Below are positions 43,062-51,941 of a DNA stretch of 64,000 bases, in pieces. The notes below the pieces were generated by a model, which did no database searches, had not been told where the DNA came from, and saw only the letters and a program-made list of their open reading frames with translations. Position numbers and translations under genes: made by a program. Every line of letters begins with the position of its first letter. The first letter of the stretch is position 1. This DNA comes from Sphingomonas rosea (GTDB taxonomy: Bacteria > Pseudomonadota > Alphaproteobacteria > Sphingomonadales > Sphingomonadaceae). The stretch is from positions 2,518,501-2,582,500 of the forward strand of contig NZ_BAABBR010000001.1 of the NCBI RefSeq assembly GCF_039538065.1, given 5' to 3'.

Positions 43062-43151
43062 TCCAATAACACGAGCTGCGAGGGGCATCATCGCGGCATG
43101 GAGTTTCGGGAATTTCAGAAACGTTTGAAACTGCAGACAGGGAGCAGGATC

Positions 43152-43964
43152 ATGGGAAAGGACGCAGACAGGGTCGCCAGGGACAGGCTGCGGCGGATCG
43201 TGCGGTGGCAGGATCTGGTGGCGATGCGGCCCGCCGACGGTTTCGTCGAGTGCCTTCACCCCCTGCCCTGGCTTGGCTTGTCATGGTGGGCCCATGCGCA
43301 AGGGTGGTGGCCGCTCGGGATCGCCGCCGCCTTCATGTTCTTCCTGACCGCGCTGCGGCTCAACCATGAGGCGATCCACCGGTCGCTCGGCTTCGGACGC
43401 GGCGGCCATCTCGCCGTCCTCCATGGCTTGAGCTTCCTCATGACGGGATCGAACCACGCGGTCGCCTTCAACCACATGCATCATCACGCCCATGTCGGCG
43501 AGCCCGACGATCACGAAGGCGCCTGCGGCCGGATGAGCATGGGCAAGGTGCTGTTGTTCGGGCCGCTCTTCCCATTCCAGATGCACTGGTTCGCCTGGAC
43601 GCGGGGCAAGCCAGAGACGCGGCGGCGGATGGCGATCGACGGCGGGTTGAACGCGCTGATGCTGGCGCTTCTCCTCGTGCCGGGGCTCGAATTCCTCCGC
43701 TGGCACGTCGCGCTGATGATCGTGGCGCAATGCATGACGGCCTTCTTCGCCGTGTGGATCACGCATCATGACTGCGAGGACGGCCTGTTCATGGCCCGCA
43801 CGCAGCGCTCGAGGCTCGTCAACCTGCTGAGCTACAACATGTTCTTTCACCTCGAGCACCACCTCTTCCCCGCCGTGCCGGTGAAGCGGCTCGCCCGCCT
43901 CGCCGACCGCATCGACGCCGCCGTCCCCGCTTACGCCATCCAGGCGCGCCGGGTGCTGGGATGA
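43152..43964 (+). CDS. Fatty acid desaturase
   Basis: A 270-residue membrane di-iron desaturase. Histidine boxes are NHEAIH, NHMHHHAHVG and FHLEHHLFP, with four hydrophobic segments between. The short length suits the sphingomonad FADS-like type. ATG at 43152 has GGAG 7 bases upstream and is preferred to the open frame from 43098, whose first 18 residues show no homology-like features. It follows the GbsR-type regulator by 90 bases and overlaps the next membrane gene (ATGA). Confidence 0.84.
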   Translation: MGKDADRVARDRLRRIVRWQDLVAMRPADGFVECLHPLPWLGLSWWAHAQGWWPLGIAAAFMFFLTALRLNHEAIHRSLGFGRGGHLAVLHGLSFLMTGSNHAVAFNHMHHHAHVGEPDDHEGACGRMSMGKVLLFGPLFPFQMHWFAWTRGKPETRRRMAIDGGLNALMLALLLVPGLEFLRWHVALMIVAQCMTAFFAVWITHHDCEDGLFMARTQRSRLVNLLSYNMFFHLEHHLFPAVPVKRLARLADRIDAAVPAYAIQARRVLG

Positions 43965-44407
43965 GTGGGTATCGCGAGCCGCGCGCCGCCGCTCCGAACC
44001 GGGTCGGCGGGGTCCTCGTTTCGGCGATTATCGCTGGCCCCCTCGTCCTGATTGAAGCCGTGGTCACGCCCTTCTTCATCATCCTCCTGACGAGCCCCGG
44101 CGCGCTCCGTGGTCCGTGGGACCTCGGGACGCTGTTCTGGGGGCTTTTGCTGGCGATGGTCGTCGGCTTCCTGCCCGGTCTGATCGCAAGCCTGATCGGC
44201 ACCGCCTTCATGGGGGCGTTGACGGAGGATAGCGCATTTGCGCGCCGCAGCTCCGCCTGGATGCTGGCAGGCTTCGTGCTGGCGCTCCCCGTCGCCATCT
44301 TGGTACCCGGAGTTCCGCCGCTCGCCGCAATCCCGCTGTTCGGAGTCGCCGGCAGCATCTGCGGCTATGTCTGCTGGCGCTTCGAGCATCTTTCGCCTTT
44401 GCCCTGA
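43961..44407 (+). CDS. Hypothetical four-helix membrane protein
   Basis: A 148-residue protein with four hydrophobic segments ([77 protein letters not shown], each cut to core). No family recognised. It starts inside the desaturase stop (ATGA), so it is co-translated with it. Confidence 0.62.
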   Translation: MSGYREPRAAAPNRVGGVLVSAIIAGPLVLIEAVVTPFFIILLTSPGALRGPWDLGTLFWGLLLAMVVGFLPGLIASLIGTAFMGALTEDSAFARRSSAWMLAGFVLALPVAILVPGVPPLAAIPLFGVAGSICGYVCWRFEHLSPLP

Positions 44408-44427
44408 TCGGCGCTAAGGGCCTTGCC

Positions 44428-45765
44428 ATGCACGACATTCACATCATCGGCGGCGGGCTCGCCGGATCCGAGGCCGCGTGGCAGCTGGCGAACGCCGGGC
44501 TCAAGGTGCGGCTGAGCGAGATGCGCGGCGGCGGGGACACGACTCCGGCGCACGAGAGCGACCGGCTGGCCGAGATGGTCTGCTCGAACAGCTTCCGCTC
44601 GGACGATGCGGACAACAATGCCGTCGGCCTCCTCCATCAGGAGATGCGGCGGATGGGCAGCCTCGTCATGGCCTGCGCCGATGCGACCAAGGTGCCCGCC
44701 GGCTCCGCCCTTGCGGTCGACCGCGAGGGCTTTGCAGCGCGAGTCACGCAGGCGCTCGAAAGCCAGCCCAACATCACCATCGTTCGCGAGCGCGTCGACG
44801 CCCTCCCCGACCACCCGGTGATCGTCGCCACGGGCCCGCTGACCGGCTCGGCGCTGGCCGAATCGATCGCCGCCGAGACCGGCAAGGGCGCGCTCGCCTT
44901 CTTCGACGCCATCGCCCCCATCGTCCACGGCGACAGCATCGACATGAGTATCGCCTGGAAGGCGGCGCGCTGGGGCAAGGGCGGCGACGACTACATCAAC
45001 TGCCCGCTGACCCGCGAGCAATATGACGCGTTCGTCGCCGCGCTGAATGCCGGCGAGAAGACCGAATTCAAGGATTGGGAAAAGGACACGCCCTATTTCG
45101 AGGGCTGCATGCCGATCGAGGTCATGGCCGAGCGCGGCGTCCAGACCCTGCGCTTCGGCCCCCTGAAGGGTGTGGGGCTCGACGATCCGCGCACCGGTCG
45201 CTGGCCCCATGCCTGCGTCCAGCTCCGCCAGGACAATGCCAGCGGGACGCTGTGGAACATCGTCGGCTTCCAGACCAAGTTGAAGCATGGCGAGCAGGTC
45301 CGCATCTTCCGCACCATCCCCGGGCTCGAGAATGCGGAGTTCGCGCGGTTGGGCGGAATCCACCGCAACAGCTTCATCCGCTCGCCCGAATTGCTCGACC
45401 GCCAGCTTCGCCTGAAGAGCAAGCCCAACGTCCGCTTCGCCGGCCAGATCACCGGCTGCGAAGGCTATGTCGAAAGCGCCGCCATCGGCCTCATCGCGGC
45501 CCGGTTCGCGGCAGCCGAGGCACGGGGCGGGGAGCTTGCCACCCCGCCCAACGTGTCGGCGCTGGGCGCCCTCCTCGGGCACATCACGGGCGATGCCAAT
45601 CCCGAGACGTTCCAGCCGATGAACGTCAATTTCGGGCTGATGCCGCCGCTGCCGGAGCGCTTCAAGAAGGCCGACCGCAAAAAGGCCTATACCGACCGCG
45701 CCCGCGCGGCCTTCGGCGAATGGCTCGCGGCGACCGGCCAGACGGAGGTCGCCGCCGCGGCCTGA
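44428..45765 (+). CDS. trmFO: Methylenetetrahydrofolate-tRNA-(uracil-54-C5)-methyltransferase TrmFO
   Basis: A 445-residue FAD protein of the GidA/TrmFO family: [19 protein letters not shown] loop, [20 protein letters not shown], and [15 protein letters not shown]. It methylates U54 of tRNA using methylenetetrahydrofolate and FAD. Standard length. ATG follows AAGGGCC. It converges with the BLUF gene, 4 bases apart. Confidence 0.94.
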   Translation: MHDIHIIGGGLAGSEAAWQLANAGLKVRLSEMRGGGDTTPAHESDRLAEMVCSNSFRSDDADNNAVGLLHQEMRRMGSLVMACADATKVPAGSALAVDREGFAARVTQALESQPNITIVRERVDALPDHPVIVATGPLTGSALAESIAAETGKGALAFFDAIAPIVHGDSIDMSIAWKAARWGKGGDDYINCPLTREQYDAFVAALNAGEKTEFKDWEKDTPYFEGCMPIEVMAERGVQTLRFGPLKGVGLDDPRTGRWPHACVQLRQDNASGTLWNIVGFQTKLKHGEQVRIFRTIPGLENAEFARLGGIHRNSFIRSPELLDRQLRLKSKPNVRFAGQITGCEGYVESAAIGLIAARFAAAEARGGELATPPNVSALGALLGHITGDANPETFQPMNVNFGLMPPLPERFKKADRKKAYTDRARAAFGEWLAATGQTEVAAAA

Positions 45766-45769
45766 CCGC

Positions 45770-46180
45770 TCAGACTTCGACGCTGATCAGTTCGACCATT
45801 CCGGCGATCCGCTCACGGATGGTGTCGGGCATGCCGGCCGGAAGCGACTCGAGCACATCGTCGTGCGCCTGCATCCGATCGGTGCTGACCCGGACGAGCT
45901 TCATCGCCCAGCCCGAGAACAGCCGCTCGTCGGCCATCTGCGTTTCGCGGATCTCGACCGCGCTGTGCCGGGGATCGCGGCGAAGCCGCTCCATCAGCTC
46001 GTCGAGCGTCTCGGGCGCGCCCTCGATCCACTGGAGGAAGTGCGTTCCGTTGAACAGCAGGAGCCCCGTCACGCCATCGAGCGCGTTGAGGTCGCGGGCG
46101 GTCTGACCGATATCGAACAGCTGCTCGACGCTCAGGTCGAGAGCGGCCATGCTGGTGTAGGCAAGACGCTTGTACTTCAC
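45770..46180 (-). CDS. Single-domain BLUF blue-light photoreceptor
   Basis: A 136-residue BLUF protein binding FAD. All photocycle residues are present at the numbers of the cyanobacterial type (Slr1694): Tyr 8 in RLAYTS, Asn 32, Gln 50 in FLQWIEG, Trp 91 and Met 93 in FSGWAM. A short helical C-terminal extension has no output domain, so it probably acts by protein contact. GTG at 46180 follows GAAGGG by 6 bases; the frame is open to 46297. The EF-hand gene lies just upstream on the same strand. Confidence 0.88.
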   Translation of the reverse strand: MKYKRLAYTSMAALDLSVEQLFDIGQTARDLNALDGVTGLLLFNGTHFLQWIEGAPETLDELMERLRRDPRHSAVEIRETQMADERLFSGWAMKLVRVSTDRMQAHDDVLESLPAGMPDTIRERIAGMVELISVEV

Positions 46181-46244
46181 ACGGATACCCTTCCGGACCT
46201 TGCTGTCCGCGGGAACATTAATCGAACGCCAACCCATTGGCAAA

Positions 46245-46697
46245 TCAGCAGGAACAGACCGCCTTGCGCTTGGGCGCCTTGGGCGCGGTGCTGGCATATT
46301 CGGCCGGGGTCAGCCAGCCCGAGCGATCGTCGTCGGCCTCGGCGAACTTGCCGATGGTCTTGGTCGCCCATTCCTCGAAGCTGAGCGTCCCGTTGCCGTC
46401 CTTGTCGAGCTTGGCGAACGCCTTGCGTCGTGGCTCGAGCAGTTCGGCGGCGGTGATCCGGCCGTCGTCGTCCTTGTCGGCACGGGCGAAGCGCTTCTCC
46501 TCGCGTGATTTGGGCGTGGCGACGAGCGGGGCCCGGAATCCGGGCGTGGCGGGCACGGCGGCGACCAGCGGCGCGGCAGCGGCGGTGACCGCGGGTGCAG
46601 GCGGAAGCGACGGCTCGGCGGCGCGACTGGTGAAAAACAGGAAGGTGCCGGAAGCGAGCAGGATGGCGGCGCCGGCGCCGAGGGCGAGAGAGTTCAT
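46245..46697 (-). CDS. Membrane-anchored EF-hand protein
   Basis: A 150-residue protein: N-terminal membrane anchor (AAILLASGTFLFF), an Ala/Pro linker, then three EF-hand loops at about residues 74-85 (DKDDDGRITAAE), 98-109 (DKDGNGTLSFEE) and 122-133 (DDDRSGWLTPAE). These should bind calcium in the periplasm. It ends in KRKAVCSC. Family functions are mostly unknown. ATG at 46697 places the anchor at the start. Confidence 0.84.
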   Translation of the reverse strand: MNSLALGAGAAILLASGTFLFFTSRAAEPSLPPAPAVTAAAAPLVAAVPATPGFRAPLVATPKSREEKRFARADKDDDGRITAAELLEPRRKAFAKLDKDGNGTLSFEEWATKTIGKFAEADDDRSGWLTPAEYASTAPKAPKRKAVCSC

Positions 46698-46756
46698 CGC
46701 AAGTCTCCACGAGACTCGATCCGGCGCACCCACTGTCCGCTAGTTGTTGCGCCTCG

Positions 46757-47338
46757 TCAACGACCCGTCAGCCGGTGCCGGATCAGGGTCCACGAGCGTC
46801 CCGGCGTCGCCTCGCGCTCGGGCGGCCAGAAACGCGCCGCGTCGCGCCGGCCGAGCGCGTCGAGCGCGGTGACGGGCCGGGCGGGCCGCGGTGAGGACGG
46901 CGTGTCGGTCCGCGCCAGCCATGCCGAATCTCCCGAGCGCCGGGCCAGATCGGCACGCGAGAAGGCCTCGCCGCCAGGCGCCTCCACGCCGAGCATTCGC
47001 CCGAGCAGGCCAAACAAGGCCTGTCCTCGCGGCGCCGCGTCGGGCACCTCGTCGAGCACGGCGAGCCAGCCCTCGGGGAGGCTGGCGAGAGCGGCACCGG
47101 TAAGGCCCACCGGAAACAGCTCGCTCGCGACCTTCATCAGCAGCGGTTCGGGCGGGGCAGGCTGGGTGTCGAGCGCCGCCAGCTGGTCGCGCCACCAGGT
47201 GAGCTTGATCGCGCCGAGGGCCGGCTGGGTCGCGCCGAGTGCCACTTCGGCCAACCGGTCGTCGAGCGTGAGAAGGGTATCGAAGGCCGGCCGGAGCGAT
47301 TCGGGCCAGTGCAGCCGGAGAAGATCGCGGTCGCGCAT
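46757..47338 (-). CDS. Short squalene/phytoene synthase-like protein
   Basis: A 193-residue protein resembling the non-enzymatic squalene/phytoene-synthase branch (NDUFAF6-like): RLHWPESLRPAFDTLLTLDDRL, AIKLTWWRDQL, and LFGLLGRMLGV. It lacks the paired Asp-rich motifs needed for prenyl diphosphate binding and is about 100 residues shorter than true synthases. A role in respiratory-complex assembly is possible but not shown. It starts next to the recR stop on the same strand. Confidence 0.7.
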   Translation of the reverse strand: MRDRDLLRLHWPESLRPAFDTLLTLDDRLAEVALGATQPALGAIKLTWWRDQLAALDTQPAPPEPLLMKVASELFPVGLTGAALASLPEGWLAVLDEVPDAAPRGQALFGLLGRMLGVEAPGGEAFSRADLARRSGDSAWLARTDTPSSPRPARPVTALDALGRRDAARFWPPEREATPGRSWTLIRHRLTGR

Positions 47339-47339
47339 C

Positions 47340-47936
47340 TCAGGCGACGGGGCGGCGCGCGCGCAGCGCCTGCGCCAGCGTCCCCTCATCGAGATAGTCG
47401 AGCTCGCCGCCGACCGGCAGCCCGTGCGCGAGCTGCGTCAGCCGCACCGGATATTTCTCGAGCCGCTCGGCGAGATAATGGGCGGTCGTCTGGCCTTCGA
47501 GGGTGGCGTTCATCGCCAGCACCACTTCGTCGATCCCGCCCGCCGCGACCCGGCGCAGCAGCGGCTCGACCGACAGGTCCTCGGGCCGCACGCCTTCGAG
47601 CGCGGATAGCCGCCCCCCGAGCACGTGAAAGCGTCCCGGGAACAGCCGCGCGCGGTCGAGCGCCCAGAGGTCGGACACTTCCTCGACCACGCACAGGCTC
47701 TTCTCGTCGCGGCGCGGGTCGGCGCAGATGGTGCAGGGATCGCGCGTATCGACATTGCCGCAGATCGAGCAGGTCGACAGCCGCTCGGCGACGGTCTCCA
47801 ACGCGGCAAGCAGCGGCATCAGTGCGCCCTCACGGCGCTTCATCAGGTGCAGCACCGCACGCCGGGCCGAGCGGGGCCCGAGGCCGGGAAGCCGCGCGAG
47901 CGCGCCGGCCAGTGCTTCAATCTCTTGGCTCGCCAT
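47340..47936 (-). CDS. recR: Recombination protein RecR
   Basis: A 198-residue RecR, standard length. Helix-hairpin-helix [19 protein letters not shown], zinc finger [16 protein letters not shown], and Toprim domain ([33 protein letters not shown]). It works with RecFO to load RecA on gaps. ATG at 47936 gives the usual MASQEIEAL start. Confidence 0.95.
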   Translation of the reverse strand: MASQEIEALAGALARLPGLGPRSARRAVLHLMKRREGALMPLLAALETVAERLSTCSICGNVDTRDPCTICADPRRDEKSLCVVEEVSDLWALDRARLFPGRFHVLGGRLSALEGVRPEDLSVEPLLRRVAAGGIDEVVLAMNATLEGQTTAHYLAERLEKYPVRLTQLAHGLPVGGELDYLDEGTLAQALRARRPVA

Positions 47937-47985
47937 TGGCAACCCATGTAGGAATTTCGCGCTCCCTAGGCCATAGGCGACGCCC

Positions 47986-48888
47986 ATGCGCCTCATCTTC
48001 ATGGGATCGCCCGCCTTCGCGGTGCCGACGCTCGACGCACTCGTCGCCGCGGGCCACGAGATCGCCGCCGTTTATTGCCAGCCGCCCCGCCCTGCCCAGC
48101 GCGGCAAGAAGCTCCAGCCGACCGCGGTCCAGGTCCGGGCCGAAGCGCTCGGCCTCCCCGTCCGTTCGCCCGAGCGGCTGCGCTCGGCCGAGGAGCAGGA
48201 GGCGTTCGCCGCGCTCGGGGCCGACGCGGCGGTGGTCGCAGCCTATGGCCTACTCCTCCCGCAGGCGATCCTCGACGCGCCGGCGCGCGGCTGCCTCAAT
48301 GTCCATGCGAGCCTGCTTCCCCGCTGGCGCGGTGCCGCCCCGATCCACCGCGCGATCCTCGCCGGTGATGCCGAGACCGGCGTCACGATCATGCAGATGG
48401 AAGCCGGGCTCGACACCGGACCGATGCTGCGGGTCGGAACCACGCCGATCGGCAGCAAGACCGTGGGCGATCTGACCGACGAGCTGGCGGCGATGGGCGC
48501 CCGGCTGATGGTCGAGGAGCTGGCCGCCCCCTCCCCGCCCCGGCCGCAGCCCGACGAAGGTGTCACCCTCGCCCCCAAGATCGCCAAGGCCGAGGCGCGG
48601 ATCGACTGGACCCGTGCGGCGGCCTTCACCGAGCGCCAGGTCCGCGCCTTCGCCCCCGCGCCGGGCGCCTGGTTCGAGGCGAATGGCGAGCGGGTGAAGT
48701 GCCTTGCGGCGACGCTCGTCAGCGGCGTCTCTGCGCCGCCGGGCACCGTCCTCGACGAGGCGCTGACCATCGCGGGCGGGACCGGTGCGATCCGCCCGAC
48801 GCTCGTCCAGCGGGCCGGCGGCCGCCCGATGACCCCGGCCGAGCTCCTGCGCGGTTTTCCCATTCCTCCCGGCACGGTCCTCGCGTGA
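47986..48888 (+). CDS. fmt: Methionyl-tRNA formyltransferase
   Basis: A 300-residue enzyme: [20 protein letters not shown], the tetrahydrofolate/catalytic region [20 protein letters not shown], and [12 protein letters not shown]. It formylates initiator Met-tRNA. The C-terminal tRNA-binding domain is present. It overlaps truA by 4 bases (GTGA). recR lies divergently, 49 bases away. No def gene is adjacent here. Confidence 0.95.
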   Translation: MRLIFMGSPAFAVPTLDALVAAGHEIAAVYCQPPRPAQRGKKLQPTAVQVRAEALGLPVRSPERLRSAEEQEAFAALGADAAVVAAYGLLLPQAILDAPARGCLNVHASLLPRWRGAAPIHRAILAGDAETGVTIMQMEAGLDTGPMLRVGTTPIGSKTVGDLTDELAAMGARLMVEELAAPSPPRPQPDEGVTLAPKIAKAEARIDWTRAAAFTERQVRAFAPAPGAWFEANGERVKCLAATLVSGVSAPPGTVLDEALTIAGGTGAIRPTLVQRAGGRPMTPAELLRGFPIPPGTVLA

Positions 48889-49637
48889 CGCGTTGGAAGC
48901 TGATCCTCGAGTGGGACGGCGAGCCCTTCATGGGCTGGCAGCGACAGGACCACGGCCCCTCGGTCCAGGGCGCGATCGAGCGGGCCGCGCGGCAGATGAC
49001 CGGCGAGGACGTCACCGCCCACGCCTCGGGCCGCACCGATGCGGGCGTCCATGCGCTCGCCATGCCGGTCCACATCGACCTCGAAAAGACGCTCGACGCG
49101 CACCGATTGCAGGAAGGCCTCAACGCGCTCCTGCGCCCTGATCCCGTCGCCGTCTTGTCGGCGGAAGAAGTCGCGCCCGACTGGCATGCGCGCTTCTCCT
49201 GCCTCGGCCGGCGCTATCTTTACCGGATCAGCAATCGCCGCGCGCCGCTCGCGCTCGATCGCGGCCGCGCATGGCGCATCGCCAAGCCGCTCGACCTCGC
49301 CGCGATGCAGGAAGCGGCGGCGCACCTCGTCGGCCATCACGACTTCACCACCTTCCGCTCGGTCAACTGCCAGTCGGACAGCCCGCTGAAGACGCTCGAC
49401 CGGCTCGAGGTCGAACAAGTCGGCGACGAGATCCACGTTCACGCCGCCGCCCGTTCCTTCCTCCATCACCAGGTCCGCTCGATGGTCGGCTGCCTCGGCC
49501 TCGTCGGCATGGGGCAATGGTCGCCCGACTCGATGCGCGCCGCGCTCGAGGCCAGGGACCGCGCAGCGCTCGGGCTCAACGCACCGGCGGAAGGACTTTA
49601 CTTTGCCGGGGCACTTTACGAAGGCCCGGACGCTTGA
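48885..49637 (+). CDS. truA: tRNA pseudouridine(38-40) synthase TruA
   Basis: A 250-residue pseudouridine synthase with the catalytic Asp in [11 protein letters not shown], then RYLYRI and [13 protein letters not shown]. It modifies positions 38-40 of the anticodon stem. GTG at 48885 within the fmt stop gives the standard N-terminus ([19 protein letters not shown]). Confidence 0.95.
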   Translation: MTRWKLILEWDGEPFMGWQRQDHGPSVQGAIERAARQMTGEDVTAHASGRTDAGVHALAMPVHIDLEKTLDAHRLQEGLNALLRPDPVAVLSAEEVAPDWHARFSCLGRRYLYRISNRRAPLALDRGRAWRIAKPLDLAAMQEAAAHLVGHHDFTTFRSVNCQSDSPLKTLDRLEVEQVGDEIHVHAAARSFLHHQVRSMVGCLGLVGMGQWSPDSMRAALEARDRAALGLNAPAEGLYFAGALYEGPDA

Positions 49638-49642
49638 GCGCC

Positions 49643-50923
49643 ATGCCCACCTCTCCCCTGCAGATCCGCGACTTCCGCCTCTACTGGCTGGCGCGCTTCT
49701 TCGCCGTGCTCGCGACGATGGGGATGGTCGTGATCATCGGCTACCAGGTCTACGACACCGCCCGCGCTGCCTATGGCATGAGCATCAAGGAAGCCTCGCT
49801 GATGCTGGGCCTGCTGGGCGCGGTGCAGTTCGTGCCGCTGGCGGTGCTGACACCCGTTGCCGGCTGGACCGCCGACCGGTTCGAGCGGCGCACCGTCGCG
49901 CGCTTCGCCAACGGGGTCGACATGCTGGTCGCGCTGACGCTCGGGCTCGTCACCTATGCGCAGGTGCTGAGCCTGCCTTTGCTCTTCACGCTCGCCGCGC
50001 TGCACGGGGTGGCCCGGGTATTCACGGGGCCGAGCATGTCGGCGATCGCGCCCAATATCGTGCCGCCCGAACTCCTCCCCAAGGCGATCGCTTTGTCCTC
50101 CATCGCTTGGCAGTCGGCCACCGTCGCGGGCCCGGCGATCGGCGGCTTCCTCTACGCGGCCCACCCGGCCTTGCCTTATTGGGGGGCGAGCGGGCTGATG
50201 CTGTGCGCGATCCTGCTCCTGACCCCGGTCCGCCGGGTGATGCCCCCGCCGATGACCGGCCATCCGCATCCGATCCGCCAGATGGTCGACGGACTGACCT
50301 ATGTCCGCCGCCACCGCTTCCTCCTCGGAGCCATCACGCTCGACCTGTTCGCGGTGCTGCTCGGCGGGGCGACCGCGATGCTGCCGGTCTTCGCCCGCGA
50401 CATCCTCCATGTCGGCACCGAAGGGCTCGGGCTGATGCGCGGCGCGCCCGCGATCGGCGCCGCGCTCATGGCCGGGCTGTTCGCCTGGCGCCCGCTCAAG
50501 AAAGACGTGGGCATCAAGATGTTGTGGGCGGTCGCCGCCTTCGGCCTCATCACGATCTTCTTCGGCATCTCGAAGAATTTCGGCCTCAGCCTGTTCGTCC
50601 TGGCCCTGCTCGGCGCAGCCGACATGCTGAGCGTCTATGTCCGCTCGAGCCTCGTGCAGCTCCACACCCCCGACCAGATGCGCGGCCGCGTCTCGGCGGT
50701 GAGCGGGCTCGCGATCAGCGCCTCGAACGAGCTTGGCGAATTGCAGTCCGGCTTGGCCGCCGCGCTGCTGGGACCCGTGGGCGCCGTCGTCGCCGGCGGC
50801 GGGGCGGCGGTTATAATCGCCGGGCTGTGGTCCTATCTGTTTCCCGAACTCAAGCGGGCGAAGACCTTCGACCCGCCACCCGAAGTGCTCGCCAACGCTG
50901 TTATGCAGGAGAAACCCGCGTGA
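49643..50923 (+). CDS. MFS transporter, EntS-like
   Basis: A 426-residue protein with about 12 helices. Start [20 protein letters not shown], loop motif [20 protein letters not shown], and the mid-protein [22 protein letters not shown] pattern belong to the enterobactin-exporter-like MFS group. Substrate unknown. It begins 5 bases after truA and overlaps cysK by 4 (GTGA). Confidence 0.87.
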   Translation: MPTSPLQIRDFRLYWLARFFAVLATMGMVVIIGYQVYDTARAAYGMSIKEASLMLGLLGAVQFVPLAVLTPVAGWTADRFERRTVARFANGVDMLVALTLGLVTYAQVLSLPLLFTLAALHGVARVFTGPSMSAIAPNIVPPELLPKAIALSSIAWQSATVAGPAIGGFLYAAHPALPYWGASGLMLCAILLLTPVRRVMPPPMTGHPHPIRQMVDGLTYVRRHRFLLGAITLDLFAVLLGGATAMLPVFARDILHVGTEGLGLMRGAPAIGAALMAGLFAWRPLKKDVGIKMLWAVAAFGLITIFFGISKNFGLSLFVLALLGAADMLSVYVRSSLVQLHTPDQMRGRVSAVSGLAISASNELGELQSGLAAALLGPVGAVVAGGGAAVIIAGLWSYLFPELKRAKTFDPPPEVLANAVMQEKPA

Positions 50924-51846
50924 AGGCCGACAACATCCTCCAGACCATCGGAGGCACCCCCCACATCCGAATCAACCGCCTGTTCGACGCCGGCGCCGAG
51001 GTCTGGATCAAGTCCGAGCGGTCGAACCCCGCCGGCTCGGTCAAGGACCGCATCGCGCTCGCGATGATCGAGGCGGCCGAACGCGACGGTCACCTCAAGC
51101 CCGGCGGCGTGATCGTCGAGCCGACCAGCGGCAACACCGGCGTCGGCCTTGCGATGGTCGCGGCGGTCAAGGGGTACAAGCTCATCCTCGTCATGCCCGA
51201 CAGCATGAGCATCGAGCGCCGCCGCCTCATGCTGGCCTATGGCGCGACCTTCGATCTCACGCCGCGCGAAAAGGGCATGAAGGGCGCGATCGCCAGGGCC
51301 GAGGAGATCGTCGCCGAGACCCCGGGCGCGTGGATGCCCCAGCAGTTCGAGAACCCCGCCAACATCGACGCCCATCTCGCCACCACCGTGCCCGAGATCC
51401 TCGCCGATTTCGGTGACGATGACCGCGGCTTCGACGCGCTGATCACGGGCGTCGGCACGGGCGGCCACATCACCGCCGTCGGCCGCGAGCTCAAGAAGCG
51501 CTGGCCCAAGCTCAAGGTGTTCGCGGTCGAGCCGACCCTTTCGCCGGTCATTTCGGGCGGCCAGCCCTCGCCGCACCCGATCCAGGGAATTGGAGCGGGC
51601 TTCATTCCGAAGAACCTCGACATGGACGTGCTCGACGGCGTGATCCAGGTCACCCCCGAGGACGCCAAGGAAATGGCCCGCCGCGCGGCAAGCGAGGAAG
51701 GCATGCTCGTCGGGATCAGCTCGGGCGCGACCCTGGCGGCCATCGCCCAGAAACTTCCCGAGCTCGGCGCCAATCCGCGCGTGCTCGGCTTTAACTATGA
51801 CACGGGCGAGCGCTACCTCTCGGTAGCCGACTTCCTGCCCGAGTAG
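50920..51846 (+). CDS. cysK: Cysteine synthase A
   Basis: A 308-residue PLP enzyme: PLP lysine in [12 protein letters not shown], substrate loop [13 protein letters not shown], phosphate loop [12 protein letters not shown]. It makes cysteine from O-acetylserine and sulfide. The C-terminal [12 protein letters not shown] fits CysK rather than CysM. GTG start inside the MFS stop. Confidence 0.93.
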   Translation: MKADNILQTIGGTPHIRINRLFDAGAEVWIKSERSNPAGSVKDRIALAMIEAAERDGHLKPGGVIVEPTSGNTGVGLAMVAAVKGYKLILVMPDSMSIERRRLMLAYGATFDLTPREKGMKGAIARAEEIVAETPGAWMPQQFENPANIDAHLATTVPEILADFGDDDRGFDALITGVGTGGHITAVGRELKKRWPKLKVFAVEPTLSPVISGGQPSPHPIQGIGAGFIPKNLDMDVLDGVIQVTPEDAKEMARRAASEEGMLVGISSGATLAAIAQKLPELGANPRVLGFNYDTGERYLSVADFLPE

Positions 51847-51878
51847 GGTTAAAGGCGAATTAGCACCACGGACGTGAC

Positions 51879-51894
51879 AATCCGTTAACGGATT
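51879..51894. promoter_or_regulatory. Perfect 16-bp palindrome in the promoter of the GGDEF-EAL gene
   Basis: AATCCGTTAACGGATT is its own reverse complement. It lies 48 bases before ATG 51942, between GTGACA (51874-51879) and GCATAA (51898-51903), which could be -35 and -10 boxes 18 bases apart. A repressor bound here would block polymerase. Confidence 0.55.
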
Positions 51895-51941
51895 TCCGCA
51901 TAACTGGTCTGGCTCGGGGGGACACCGGGCTAGGACCAGAA

